A model generated the notes under the pieces. The model had not been told where the DNA came from and made no database searches. It saw only the letters and a list, made by a program, of their open reading frames with translations. This document shows, in pieces, positions 9,986-19,390 of a stretch of 64,000 bases of DNA (position 1 is the stretch's first letter; every line of letters begins with the position of its first letter). Both the position numbers and the translations under genes were made by a program. Source of the DNA: Candidozyma auris (taxonomy: Eukaryota; Ascomycota; Pichiomycetes; Serinales; Metschnikowiaceae); contig NC_072816.1 of NCBI RefSeq assembly GCF_003013715.1, forward strand, positions 620,001-684,000, read 5' to 3'.

Positions 9986-11159
9986 GGTGGAGGGCTATGG
10001 AAATGGCTGCGAAAAAAAAATGTCAACCTTTAGAGAAATCTGCTTACGCGGCCTATATATGGCAGAGGGCAGCGAAGGGCACAGTGCCGTGGCTCTGTAA
10101 CTGATGGCACGCACGATACAGAGCTTATCAGGGCGCTGGGGCGCCGCAGAGGGTGGTGCTTGCAGCGAGGGCCCTCAGCGGGAAAACTGGCAGGCCCTCA
10201 CTCCAAGGGCAAGAAGTCACCAATAAATCAGAAATAAAAAAAAAGATTACCCGAGAACTGCCAAAATCGTGCAAAAAATGCAAACAAATTGCAAAAACTG
10301 AAGGCAGTATCCAAGGTTTCTGGTGATTTTCACATCATCGACGGTTGAAGCGGATTGTTTTTTTCCTCTTTGGTGTTGGTTCGTGTTGCACGGCTGTGGG
10401 GGAAGACCGTGGAGGAGAGCGACAAAAAAAAAAGAACAATCCCAGGGCGCCAGAGGGGACCGGCCCGATGGGCCCGCGCAGTGATGCTGAAACAAGCTCC
10501 AAGGTCAGCGCCAGGGCCAAGACGCACTTTGACAGGCCAAGCACAAGGTTGACAGATTGAGAGCAGAAAGGGGCCCCAAACGGCGAATTGTTCAAGCTGC
10601 TCGGTGGTTATTTTGCTTTTTTGGTTTTCTTTTGTGACTTTATTTGTGTGTCATTGGCAGGTGCCAGGTGATAGCCCTGGGTGCTTATTAGGTGCCGGTG
10701 CCGCCTGGAGCCGTACGGTGAGAAGGCTTCGGCCGGGAGCGAAACCGGCGAAACAAAAGGGCGCTTGCTCGCTGCTCGCTTGCGGGAAGAATGTCATCGC
10801 GCCGAGATCGCGCAATGTGTCATCGAGCGACGGGCTGCTGCGAATAACGAGATGCTGGGATTGCCTTGAAGTTGACGTTGACGAGACGGTGAAGATGATT
10901 TCGTGAAAAGTGCCCTCTGTGTGAAGTTTTTGTGATCTTATCGCCCTTTAATCATGTGGCTTCTGGGGGGCTTTCATGGGGGCTTTGCCGTGTGGCTACC
11001 TTCGCCTGTTTGACATCGGTTGTTCTCTGCAGACACCCGCGCTCCACACTGGCCTGTGTGGCAGCTGCCTGCCTTCCCCCGCCTACAACTCTCTTATCGT
11101 GGTATTAACATTAAACTTGACATTCCTTCCGGTAAACTACTTCCTGCTTTCCCTTGCGC
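9986..11159. other. Intergenic region upstream of OPT
   Basis: 1.17 kb between the OPT start and the RNR1 stop. Contains an exact TGGCTGCGAAAA (10004-10015) and a TATATA at 10054-10059, about 70 bases before the OPT ATG. Further out are purine tracts (near 10236 and 10430) and an AATTGCAAAAAC partial match near 10288. Overlapping short ORFs in several frames resemble nothing known. No gene called. Confidence 0.5.
10004..10015 (+). promoter_or_regulatory. TGGCTGCGAAAA element, exact copy
   Basis: Only 19 bases upstream of the OPT initiation codon, opposite in strand to the gene. It is the copy closest to a start codon, so it probably lies in the 5' UTR or at the transcription start. Confidence 0.5.
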
Positions 11160-13748
11160 TCATCCCGAGCACATCGTGCACGACTCTGGGTTGTTGATCG
11201 CACACGCAATCACCTGCGAGCTGTAGATGTCGCTCTCCTCCCCGTCTTGCTTCTCTTCACCTTTCTTCTCCTCGGCCTTTTCCCCAATGTGCAACTCCGC
11301 AACCAGATTCTCCAACGATGAGGGCTCCGTCGACACCGCACGCGCGTTCTCCTCGCTGACACTCGTCACGTTGGGCAGTGGGGTCTGCGACTCTCCTGTA
11401 AGCCTCTTCGGAAGGTACTTTCTCTGGTTCAACTTCTCTAAGAGGGCAACCGTCTTTCCGGCCTCGCCAACAGCGTTCTTGTCGATGGTGAACTGGATGG
11501 CCGCTGCCGCCGCCTGTGTTCTCAAGTAGTACATCCCTGTCTTCAATCCCTTCTTCCATCCGTAGAAGTGCATCGACGTCAACTTACCCATGGTAGGGTC
11601 CTTGATGTGGATGTTCAACGACTGTGACTGGTCAATGAACGCGGCTCTGTCTGCTGCCATGTCAATGATGTGCTTCTGCGAGATCTCCCACACCGTCTTG
11701 TACAATGCCTTGATCTCGTCCGGCACGTTGGGCAACGACTGGATCGACCCGTTGTTGGCAATAATGTTGTTCTTCATAGCATCGTTCCAGATACCCAAGT
11801 CAACCAAGTCCTTCAACATGTGAGGGTTGACGATCTGGAACTCACCGGCAAGCACTCTTCTCGAGTAAATGTTCGAGGTGTATGGCTCGAAACACTCGTT
11901 GTTACCCAAGATTTGAGAAGTAGATGCCGTAGGCATTGGTGCCACGAGCAACGAGTTTCTGAGTCCGTGCTTGGCCATCTTCTGCTTCAAGGTGTCCCAA
12001 TCCCACAACTCAGTGGGCTTTCTGCCCCACAAGTCATACTGCAACAAGCCCTTGGATGCTGGAGATCCCTCATAGGTCTCGTAAGGACCTTCCTCAGCTG
12101 CCAACTCGATAGAAGCTTCGACGGCAGCGTGGTAGATGGTCTCGAAGATCTGGATGTTCAACTCCTTGGCTTCTTGCGAGTCAAATGGCAATCTCAAGCT
12201 CATGAACGCGTCGGCGAGACCTTGCACACCGAGCGCAATAGGTCTGTTCTTGAAGTTGGATCTTCTGGCCTCCTCAACTGGATAGTAGTTACGGTCAATA
12301 ATTCTGTTCAAGTTTCTCGTGACAACCTTGGTCACCTCGTGCAACTTGTCAAAGTCGTACCAGCAAGAAGTGGTGTCCTTCTGGACGAAAGAAGGCAAGG
12401 CAATAGAGGCCAAGTTACACACGGCAACCTCCTCTGGAGAAGAATACTCGACAATCTCGCAACACAAGTTGGAGGACTTGATAATACCCAAGTTCTTCTG
12501 GTTAGTCTTTTGATTGCAGGCATCCTTGTACAACATGAATGGAGTACCGGTCTCGGTCTGGGCCTCCAAGATGGAGTACCAAAGCTTCTGGGCCTTGATG
12601 GTGGACCTTCCACGGCCTTCCTTTTCGTACTTTTCATACAAGGCAACGAACTCGTCACCGTAGCAGTCAGCCAAGCCAGGAGCTTCGTTAGGAGAAAACA
12701 AAGTCCAGTCGCCATTCAGCTCGACTCTCTTCATGAACAAGTCTGGGATCCAAAGAGCAGGGAACAAGTCTCTAGCTCTAATCTCTTCTTTACCGTGGTT
12801 CTTTCTGATGTCGATGAAGTCAAAGATGTCTGAGTGCCATGGCTCCAAGTAGAGAGCAAAGGCACCAGGTCTCTTGTTACCACCCTGATCGACGTAACGG
12901 GCAGTGTTGTTGAACACACGCACCATGGGGATAATACCGTTGGAAGTACCGTTTGTTCCAGCAATGTAAGCACCAGTGCCTCTGATGTTGTGGATGTGCA
13001 AACCGATACCACCAGCACTCTTAGAAATCAAGGCACACGTCTTCAACGTGTCGTAGATACCATCGATGGAGTCCTCCTTCATGGCAACAAGGAAACAAGA
13101 GGACATCTGGGGGCTAGGAGTACCAGCGTTGAACAAAGTTGGAGAACCGTGGGTGAAGTATCTCTGGGACATCAAATTGTACGTCTCGATGACACGCTCA
13201 ATGTCTTTGCCATGAATACCAACTGCAACTCTCATGAGCAAGTGCTGGGGTCTTTCGGCAACTTTCCCATTCACTCTAAGCAAGTAGGACCTCTCCAAGG
13301 TCTTGAAGCCGAAGTAATTGTAGTTGAAGTCTCTGTCGTAGACTATGGCCGAGTTCAACTCGTTCTCGTGCTCACAGATGATGTCATAAGTCTCTTTGGA
13401 AATCATGGGCGAGTGCAAGCCGGTCTTTGGGTTGACGTACTCCCACAAGATCTTGGCCACCTGGGAGAACTGCTTGGTGGTCTGCTTGTGCAAGTTCGAC
13501 ACCGCTATTCTGGCAGCCAAAATCGCATAGTCTGGGTGGATGGTCGTCATGTAGGCGGCGGTCTCAGCAGCCAAGTTGTCCAACTCGATGGTGGTAACTC
13601 CTTGGTAGACTCCCGAGATCACTCTCTGGGTGATGGCAACGGCATCGACATGCTCCGTGTCCAAGCCGTAGCACAACCTCTGCACTCTGGCGGTGATTTT
13701 GTCGAAGCGCACGGGCTCCTTGTGGCCGTCTCTCTTGTAGACGTACAT
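11160..13748 (-). CDS. RNR1: Ribonucleotide reductase large subunit
   Basis: 862 residues from the ATG at 13746-13748 ([15 protein letters not shown]); the 37 codons upstream in frame are untranslated leader. An N-terminal ATP-cone precedes the ten-stranded catalytic barrel. The redox cysteine of [10 protein letters not shown] falls at residue 218. The [10 protein letters not shown] cysteine (about 429) and the AVCNLAS cysteine (about 444) match the S. cerevisiae thiyl and partner positions within one residue. The flexible C-terminus ends CTMCSG, supplying the CxxC pair that re-reduces the active site. The enzyme converts ribonucleoside diphosphates to deoxy forms with a small beta subunit. 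Upstream is an ACGCGT MCB box, the signature of S-phase (MBF) control. The long antisense ORFs over this gene are codon-bias shadows. Confidence 0.97.
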   Translation of the reverse strand: MYVYKRDGHKEPVRFDKITARVQRLCYGLDTEHVDAVAITQRVISGVYQGVTTIELDNLAAETAAYMTTIHPDYAILAARIAVSNLHKQTTKQFSQVAKILWEYVNPKTGLHSPMISKETYDIICEHENELNSAIVYDRDFNYNYFGFKTLERSYLLRVNGKVAERPQHLLMRVAVGIHGKDIERVIETYNLMSQRYFTHGSPTLFNAGTPSPQMSSCFLVAMKEDSIDGIYDTLKTCALISKSAGGIGLHIHNIRGTGAYIAGTNGTSNGIIPMVRVFNNTARYVDQGGNKRPGAFALYLEPWHSDIFDFIDIRKNHGKEEIRARDLFPALWIPDLFMKRVELNGDWTLFSPNEAPGLADCYGDEFVALYEKYEKEGRGRSTIKAQKLWYSILEAQTETGTPFMLYKDACNQKTNQKNLGIIKSSNLCCEIVEYSSPEEVAVCNLASIALPSFVQKDTTSCWYDFDKLHEVTKVVTRNLNRIIDRNYYPVEEARRSNFKNRPIALGVQGLADAFMSLRLPFDSQEAKELNIQIFETIYHAAVEASIELAAEEGPYETYEGSPASKGLLQYDLWGRKPTELWDWDTLKQKMAKHGLRNSLLVAPMPTASTSQILGNNECFEPYTSNIYSRRVLAGEFQIVNPHMLKDLVDLGIWNDAMKNNIIANNGSIQSLPNVPDEIKALYKTVWEISQKHIIDMAADRAAFIDQSQSLNIHIKDPTMGKLTSMHFYGWKKGLKTGMYYLRTQAAAAAIQFTIDKNAVGEAGKTVALLEKLNQRKYLPKRLTGESQTPLPNVTSVSEENARAVSTEPSSLENLVAELHIGEKAEEKKGEEKQDGEESDIYSSQVIACAINNPESCTMCSG

Positions 13749-13817
13749 GGTGGGAGGAAAAGGAGGATGATCAAAAAAAGTCAGGAAAAACCGGTAGGAA
13801 AGAGCAGGCGGCCTGAA

Positions 13818-13831
13818 TATATAGTACGCGT
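13818..13831 (-). promoter_or_regulatory. RNR1 promoter: TATA-like and MCB (ACGCGT) site
   Basis: TATATA at 13818-13823 (about 70 bases before the ATG) lies next to ACGCGT at 13826-13831. ACGCGT is the MluI cell-cycle box bound by MBF at G1/S, the expected regulator of RNR1 in yeasts. Confidence 0.6.
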
Positions 13832-13886
13832 GTGCACAGAAAATTTTGTTACAAATCAAAACAAACCCGTCGGGGGATCACAAGGC

Positions 13887-13900
13887 GTGTCGCGCGACAC
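13887..13900. promoter_or_regulatory. 14-bp palindrome GTGTCGCGCGACAC upstream of RNR1
   Basis: A perfect palindrome about 140 bases upstream of the RNR1 start. Its right half (CGCGCGACA) recurs twice in the TEF1 promoter. This is compatible with a dimeric factor site; the factor is unknown. Confidence 0.45.
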
Positions 13901-14121
13901 AAGATATGAGCACGAGTACCGCGTAAGAGGCAGCAATCTCGGTTACCTCTGTCATTGGGTGGAGGGAAGAAAAAGGAAAGTGAACGGTTTTCAGGAGAAA
14001 ATAGAGGATTTTCAAGATGGAGGTTTAGAAGGTGAAATTAGAAAGGTTGATTTGAGTGGATTTGTCATGGGCTTTGCTTTTCCTTTGTACTGAACAATGT
14101 TGCTTACAAATGTCGAAGAAT

Positions 14122-14133
14122 GGCTGCGAAAAG
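14122..14133 (+). promoter_or_regulatory. TGGCTGCGAAAA element, exact copy
   Basis: About 374 bases upstream of RNR1, on the opposite strand to that gene. Confidence 0.5.
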
Positions 14134-15782
14134 ACCCACATAGACTGATATAGACACCCAGAAGACCTGAGAAATAGAAACCCTCCACTCTTAACAAGAG
14201 AAGTAGCATTCGGTTAATGAATTGACCTGAGCAGTGTGGGAATTGTAGCCTGGTCTTGTATTTTCACTAACTTATAGTGTTGTTTTACCTCTCTCATTGG
14301 GTCTTTTTCCACCCTGTGTTCTACGCTGAACTGTAAAACCGTAATGAATTATTCTTCAATTACTGGTCCACGTTCTTTTCAAAGTTGACACGACCACGTT
14401 CTCCATAACACGTCCACATCGTCAAGTTGTTACTTTTTAGCTCTCTTTACGATTTCCGGGTGGGTCTCCGGATCGGAGCGCCTTCGACACAGGTTGTTTG
14501 TATACGGCTGCAAACAGGCTTCCTTATGCCTGATAACACAATCAAAACATCCTCATCGGGTAACAATAACGAGGAAGCCCTTGATTTGGGGAGATTCTGA
14601 TCCAGTTTACCTTGTTTCACATCTGGCTAACATTGATATTGGTTTTTGGCTTTTTCTTTCTCATGCCTCTCAGGATAGTACATCTATAACCAATTTCATC
14701 GAACGCGCTCGCGTGGGCCGCTAAGAACGTGTATCGTGGACGTGTATCTGTGTGTCGTGAGGTGTTGACGAATTTCCTGTTAGGGCATATTAATTGTGTG
14801 GATCCAGTTCCTGTTTGTGACCGATCGAAGTTGATTGCTGTGGAATGCTGGTCAATGTGTGGACTGGACTTGAGTACGTGGTTGTGGAATTGAACAAATT
14901 AGGCATCCAGGTAGCCGATTCAGGTACGTTTTGTAGATAAGGGGTGATTTTGGACTGATTTAGTGGTTCTTTAAGTGATGCTAGTTGAGCATTTAGGGGA
15001 GGCGAGACCGATACAGAGCAAACTCTGGGCTGACACCTTCGTCCTGTGAGAAGAAAAGATAATATCAAATTTTGCCTGATTTCTTTTAAACTTTTAGAAG
15101 GTAAGTTCACTCTTCTGGATCAATACAAGCCACGCATGTATATACACTGGTCTTGAGGAGTTGACAGAATTGAGTGCTCATATTGCGACGACAATAAGCA
15201 AAGATGGTGGATTTATTGGAAAGCATCGCCAGGATTGTTCTGAGTCCATACCCCTAAACATCTGTCTTCAGGTGAGCTCAACGGTTTCAGAGTAGGTTCA
15301 AAGCATCTACAATGAATCTTGGAGCGGATGTCTTCAGGAATGGCTTTCGAATTGCACATCTACTCATTCTCTCTCCAAAGACAACCGACGCATTTATAAT
15401 GCAACGGTCTGAGCAGCGATGGACTTACTGAGTACGTAAGAAGAACTATTGGACCGCCATCTGCACACTAACAAGTATCGAAGAGCCCTTCTATTTCCTT
15501 CCTCAAGTCCCTTCTAATCAACCATCATTGCGAGAAGCCCCTCTGAGTTTATCCAGCCTTAGAGGCCTTAGGTTCGATCTAAACTTTCGAAAACGGTCTC
15601 CAATATCATCACTAAAGCTTTTCGTCTCCCAAAAAATCACCATTCTCAAGCCTCCATCAACAGACTCCAAAATAGCCGGGCAAATTAGGCCCTTAGATCG
15701 ACGACTCAGCCAGCGCCTTCCTCCTCCTCTTCCTCCTCCTCGGCTTCCCCATACTAATTTCCGGTTCCAGTGTAGAGAGAAA

Positions 15783-15794
15783 TGGCTGCGAAAA
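15783..15794 (+). promoter_or_regulatory. TGGCTGCGAAAA element, exact copy
   Basis: About 110 bases upstream of the alcohol dehydrogenase start and on the same strand. A TATATAA follows at 15834-15840, about 63 bases before the ATG. Confidence 0.5.
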
Positions 15795-15902
15795 AGTCTG
15801 CGGGGGAAATTTCCGAAGTAAATCCGGAGTTCCTATATAATGCAAGCATCCCCACTGGAACTCAAATCCAAAGATACACCCAGATTCATTTAACGTTTAC
15901 TC

Positions 15903-16942
15903 ATGCCAGCGACTCAGACGGCTTACGGCTTCGAGAGGGGAAAAAGAAAGATTCAGCGCTGGGACAACTGTCCCATTCCAACCCCCGGCGCCAACGAGGT
16001 ATTGCTCAAGATCGAGGCAGCAGGAATCTGCCACTCAGACATCCACATTCTCATGTCTCAATCGCCACCAATGGACAGAATGGTGATGGGTCACGAGGTA
16101 TGTGGAACAATTGCCGAGGTAGGACTGGCTCTCACCGACGACCCAAGGTACGAGGTTGGCCAAAGGTGTGCTTTGCTTATTGGCATGGCGTGTGGAGTCT
16201 GTGTGGATTGTCGAAACGGAAAAGACAACCAGTGCTCGAGAGCTCGGGGCGGGTTTGGCATCTTCAGCGACGGCGGGTTCCAGTCGTACCTTGTGGTGAA
16301 GGAGGTGAGGTGCTTGCTTCCAATTCCAGACAACGTTACATTTGCCCAGGCTGCGCTGGCGTCGGACGCCATTCTTACACCGTTCCATGCAATCAAGAAA
16401 GTTCGTCATGTGCTCAATCCAACGGCCAAAGTGTTGGTGTTTGGTGCTGGCGGGCTTGGACTCAACGCTCTTCAGATCTTGAGGACTTATGGCTGCCACA
16501 TTGTCTCCATAGACAAAAAAGCGTCCAATAAAGAGCTTGCGTTGCAGTCTGGCGCCAGCGAATTCTACACCAGCGCAGATGATGTTGATGAAGACTCGGA
16601 GTCGTTCGATGTATGTTTCGATTTTGTCGGTTACCAGGCTACTGCCAACGGGTGTGTGGAATATGTGAAAGCCAACGGACATATTGTTGTTGTCGGCATG
16701 GGCAACTCGAAGTTGATGTTGCCTAACTATAACTTGGCGAGGCGTGATGTGACAGTCTACTACAACTTTGGCGGTACGTCGCTGGAACAGATGGAGATCA
16801 TGGAGTGGATCTCACGGGCGTGTTGAAGCCCGTGGTTCAAGAGGCGCCAATGGACGAGTTACCCATGTGGATGGACAAGTTGGAAAGAGGAGAAGTGGTG
16901 GGAAGAGTTGTGATGGTGCCTAGTCACGAAGAAAAGTTGTAA
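15903..16942 (+). pseudogene. Zinc-dependent alcohol dehydrogenase (MDR family), frameshifted near the C-terminus
   Basis: ATG 15903 opens a medium-chain dehydrogenase. Catalytic zinc ligands are in AGICHSD (Cys43) and GHE (His64, Glu65). The structural zinc loop has all four cysteines (97, 100, 103, 111; C-x2-C-x2-C-x7-C). A Rossmann motif VFGAGGLGLNA lies near residue 175. The frame ends after 307 residues at TGA 16824-16826. Shifting by one base near 16811-16818 restores the family C-terminus (GVLKPVVQEAPMDELPMW and onward) to TAA 16940-16942, giving about 346 residues, the usual length. One base therefore appears lost, probably an A within TCA(A)CGGGC. The short product lacks the final strands and helices. 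The cause may be pseudogenisation or a sequence error. The substrate is unknown; related Candida Ife proteins are secondary alcohol dehydrogenase-like. Confidence 0.82.
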
Positions 16943-17170
16943 GAGGGACGGGAAAGCAACAACAGGAAAGAAATAGGAAAGACTTTATAGGCATAAGAGG
17001 AGGCTGATATGTCCATGACATCGATTGTAGAGCTTGAACTTTTGTAGTAAATGGCTCTTGCTGGTGGTCATGATTCCCCACAAAATAATCAGAGGGGGCT
17101 CGACTACGTCAATGAACGACAAACGAGTAATAAATTTTATATTTTTCGTTTATGAAGTGTCTCAGAAGAT

Positions 17171-17512
17171 CTATTTTTCGTCTTTGGTGAAGTCGCTATA
17201 AGGTTAGTATTGTTTTTTGCTACTCTTGCGCACTTGCTCAATCAGCATATCGATACATACTTGATGATCTTTTGGAAGTCGAACTCTTCATCCTTGTCAC
17301 CGGGTTTGGGGCCTTTGGTCGTCTGGTCCACAACCTCCTTCTTGGCCTTTTTCTGCCCTGGCCACAAGGCAATGCCTACCACGGCACCCAAAGTGAGGAG
17401 AGAAAGCTGAATGTTAGTATGTTGCCATTGAGCAAGGTCTGGAGATAAAAATTTCACATACCACGTGCGGCTTCACTGGCCTGCCAAAGATCTTGTATTC
17501 TGCGCCCGCCAT
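17171..17512 (-). CDS. ATP19: F1Fo ATP synthase subunit k (Atp19), three exons
   Basis: Spliced on the minus strand: exon 1 17462-17512, exon 2 17261-17406, exon 3 17171-17195. Joined length is 222 bases, 73 residues (S. cerevisiae Atp19 has 68). The protein begins MAGAEYKIFGRPVKPHV, has one membrane span (LSLLTLGAVVGIALWPG), a basic stretch, and an acidic tail DKDEEFDFQKIINDFTKDEK. The same layout is found in Atp19, a small dimer-associated subunit of the mitochondrial inner-membrane ATP synthase. Splicing evidence is strong: both introns have GTATGT donors, perfect TACTAAC branch points and nearby AG acceptors, and both joins keep the frame. Without splicing only a 71-residue ORF with wrong ends is seen. 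The gene is tandem with PRP3, 124 bases away. Confidence 0.88.
17196..17260 (-). other. ATP19 intron 2 (65 bases)
   Basis: Donor GTATGT at 17260, branch TACTAAC at 17203-17209, acceptor TAG at 17196-17198. It interrupts an AA|C codon (Asn). The downstream exon is only 25 bases and supplies the acidic C-terminus and the stop codon. Confidence 0.85.
17407..17461 (-). other. ATP19 intron 1 (55 bases, phase 0)
   Basis: Donor GTATGT at 17461, branch TACTAAC six bases before the acceptor CAG at 17407-17409. It splits the coding sequence after the Val codon of PHV. The very short branch-to-acceptor gap is typical of compact yeast introns. Confidence 0.88.
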
Positions 17513-17636
17513 TCTTGTTCAATTGTGAGTTTCCTGAAGAAGTAGCTTGTGGAGGCTGGTCCGAGCATGGAGAGCTAATGGTTGGTGGGTCCCCTGCTTA
17601 TGTGCAAGACCCGGTCATGACCACCACTTCTCCAAC

Positions 17637-18971
17637 TCACATTGCCGCTGCCTCCCGCCAATAATTGTCAGCTCCAAAGCGTGCTAGCAAGTCAATGGCT
17701 TCATTGTCTGTAGACGTGTACATTCGCAGCCACTTTTTGAAGGAAAGCTGCTTGATCTGGCCCTCCCACACTATAGTACATGAGTTTTTGGATGGTTGCA
17801 GGATTGGCTGCGAATCTGGGGAACCCTCTGTCTGGCTCTTCACGTTCCAGTCGATTCTGGCGGTCATCAACCTTTTGTAAAACTTGATGGCCTTTTCTCC
17901 TCCCTCAACAATGACCAAGTTAAATCTAGGATTGAAGAGCATCACACCATGAAGCTCCATCTGCTTGGCGTTGATATCCACCTTGAACTGGTGCTGCTTA
18001 TTATCTAGAGAGTCCACCCGATACACTGTGGTGAAGATTCCTCGGTCCAAGTCCCGCTCGAGCCGTTGCTTCGCTTTCTCGTGCCGCTGTTCGGGCGTGA
18101 GACGCCGCTCCTCGTTCGTTTTCATGTGCTGCTTGTACCGTTCCTCCACCTGCTGACGCACCTTCATTTCCACGCCTGTAGGGTCCTTGATGGCCTCGTT
18201 AGTGAGTACGTTCATCAAGTTAGAAAGCTTAACTTTCGGTGGCGGTGGCGGGTCAAGCCCAAGTCTGATACGATCCTGTTTCTCCTGGTGTCGGGCAAGA
18301 CGCTCATTTCTTCTTTTCCGTTTGAGTTCCTTCTTCGTGAGGAACAACCCTGGTTCCACCTCATGGCGTTCGTTCAGCACGGTCATTGGATGCTGGATAT
18401 AAATTGAAACGGGCGCCTCCTCGTTGTCTAGCACAAATTCGCCCTTGAAATCGTCATACAGCCGTGTCTGAAGGTACGGTCTGTCCCACCATTCTATGAG
18501 GGGAGGGAACTGGCGCTGGTATAGATGTTCTCCAATACTTTCGTCGGGAAGTAGGTTTTTTTCTCTAAGTCTTCGTCTATGCTCCTCTTCCTCTTTCTCC
18601 TTTTTGAGCTTTTCTCTGAGCTGTTCCCCCTGGGCAATGTATTTTCCCTGAGGATTCAATTGGAGGGGCCTCGGTCTGTGTAAGGGTGCTCTCACGTCAC
18701 TCTGGTTGAGGTATGGATTCAACGCCGCAGGATCAAAAACACTTCGAGCCTTGCGTTTTCCTGGGCCCTTTTGTGCCTGTGGCACCGATGCTAGGTCTCG
18801 TAGAAGAGGGTGAACTTCAACATTGAGCCCTCCCGAAGGTTGTTTTGACTGTGATGCAGATTGGGTTTTTGGTGGCGCTTTTTTCGGTGGAGCAGGCTCA
18901 TCGTCAAAGTCCAAGCGACGCTTCCCTTTCGGTAGCTTGTCTCGCCAATTGCCAGCTTTGTTCCCTGACAT
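17637..18971 (-). CDS. PRP3: U4/U6 snRNP protein Prp3
   Basis: 444 residues. A Lys/Pro-rich N-terminus carries basic patches (KLPKGKRRLDF). The Prp3 domain follows: a charged helix (REKLKKEKEEEEHRRRLREKN), the IEWWDRPYL segment, PVSIYIQHP, and LFLTKKELKRKRRNERLARH. The C-terminal ferredoxin-like DUF1115 region holds GVMLFNPRFNLVIVEGGEKAIKFYKRLMTARIDW. Prp3 bridges U4/U6 RNA and binds U6 in the U4/U6.U5 tri-snRNP before spliceosome activation. The family match is clear over the whole length, and the C-terminus ends a little after the DUF1115 fold. Start ATG is at 18969-18971. A TGGCTGCAAATT element lies 72 bases upstream. Confidence 0.93.
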   Translation of the reverse strand: MSGNKAGNWRDKLPKGKRRLDFDDEPAPPKKAPPKTQSASQSKQPSGGLNVEVHPLLRDLASVPQAQKGPGKRKARSVFDPAALNPYLNQSDVRAPLHRPRPLQLNPQGKYIAQGEQLREKLKKEKEEEEHRRRLREKNLLPDESIGEHLYQRQFPPLIEWWDRPYLQTRLYDDFKGEFVLDNEEAPVSIYIQHPMTVLNERHEVEPGLFLTKKELKRKRRNERLARHQEKQDRIRLGLDPPPPPKVKLSNLMNVLTNEAIKDPTGVEMKVRQQVEERYKQHMKTNEERRLTPEQRHEKAKQRLERDLDRGIFTTVYRVDSLDNKQHQFKVDINAKQMELHGVMLFNPRFNLVIVEGGEKAIKFYKRLMTARIDWNVKSQTEGSPDSQPILQPSKNSCTIVWEGQIKQLSFKKWLRMYTSTDNEAIDLLARFGADNYWREAAAM

Positions 18972-19390
18972 ATAGATTAAGAAGTGGTTGATAGTAGTTA
19001 CTATGGGATGCGATGTCTGGTGGATGCAGTATATGCGTAGAATGGCTGCAAATTGGCAAACAGAAGAGAAGAGAACATAATGAAGGGAAAATCGTATACT
19101 GTATTAGACAATATCTAGAAATCTTCAAATTTTCAAATCTTTACAACTTTTGCAACAATCTAGGACTTTGGGAAAACTGGCTTAAAAGAAGAGGCATCGT
19201 TGTCTGTCCACAAACAAATCTGTCTAGCGAGTCTGGGCCCTGTCCACTTTAACAACAAAAATTTCGATATTATTTGCTTTAACCACTTTGTCGACATAGT
19301 GTTCTAGTGGCTTGCTCCTGCACTCATTTTTTTATCAGTTTTGCGCTTATGTGTGACGGGGCCTCCTGCCATTCCTTTCTTCTTTAAAAG
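18972..19390. other. Intergenic region upstream of PRP3
   Basis: 419 AT-rich bases between PRP3 and the orphan membrane protein gene. Contains TGGCTGCAAATT at 19043-19054. Nothing else recognised. Confidence 0.5.
19043..19054 (+). promoter_or_regulatory. GGYTGCRAAA element (variant TGGCTGCAAATT)
   Basis: 72 bases upstream of the PRP3 ATG, opposite in strand to PRP3. Confidence 0.42.

Larger units (their letters stand above)
13749..15902. other. Divergent intergenic region, RNR1 / alcohol dehydrogenase
   Basis: 2.15 kb. Near RNR1: the MCB box and a CG palindrome. At 14122-14133 there is an exact TGGCTGCGAAAA; near the dehydrogenase a second exact copy (15783-15794) and a TATATAA (15834-15840). 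The middle (14200-15700) shows no gene I can support. Short ORFs at 14494, 14790 and 15528 lack recognisable features, and the one at 15782-16531 overlaps the dehydrogenase out of frame. Confidence 0.55.

Noticed and set aside
11670..14093. Long antisense ORFs (387 and 419 codons) over RNR1
   Set aside because: They mirror the biased codons of RNR1, lack family features, and the opposite strand is a perfect RNR1.
15560..15590. GGTTCGATCT resembling a tRNA B box
   Set aside because: No A box or cloverleaf pairing upstream.
15782..16531. 249-codon ORF overlapping the alcohol dehydrogenase
   Set aside because: Out of frame with a clear dehydrogenase; its MAAKKS start is just the recurring TGGCTGCGAAAA element.
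17796..17820. TGGCTGCGAATC inside PRP3
   Set aside because: Coding sequence of a conserved protein and lacking the A run; not counted as an element.
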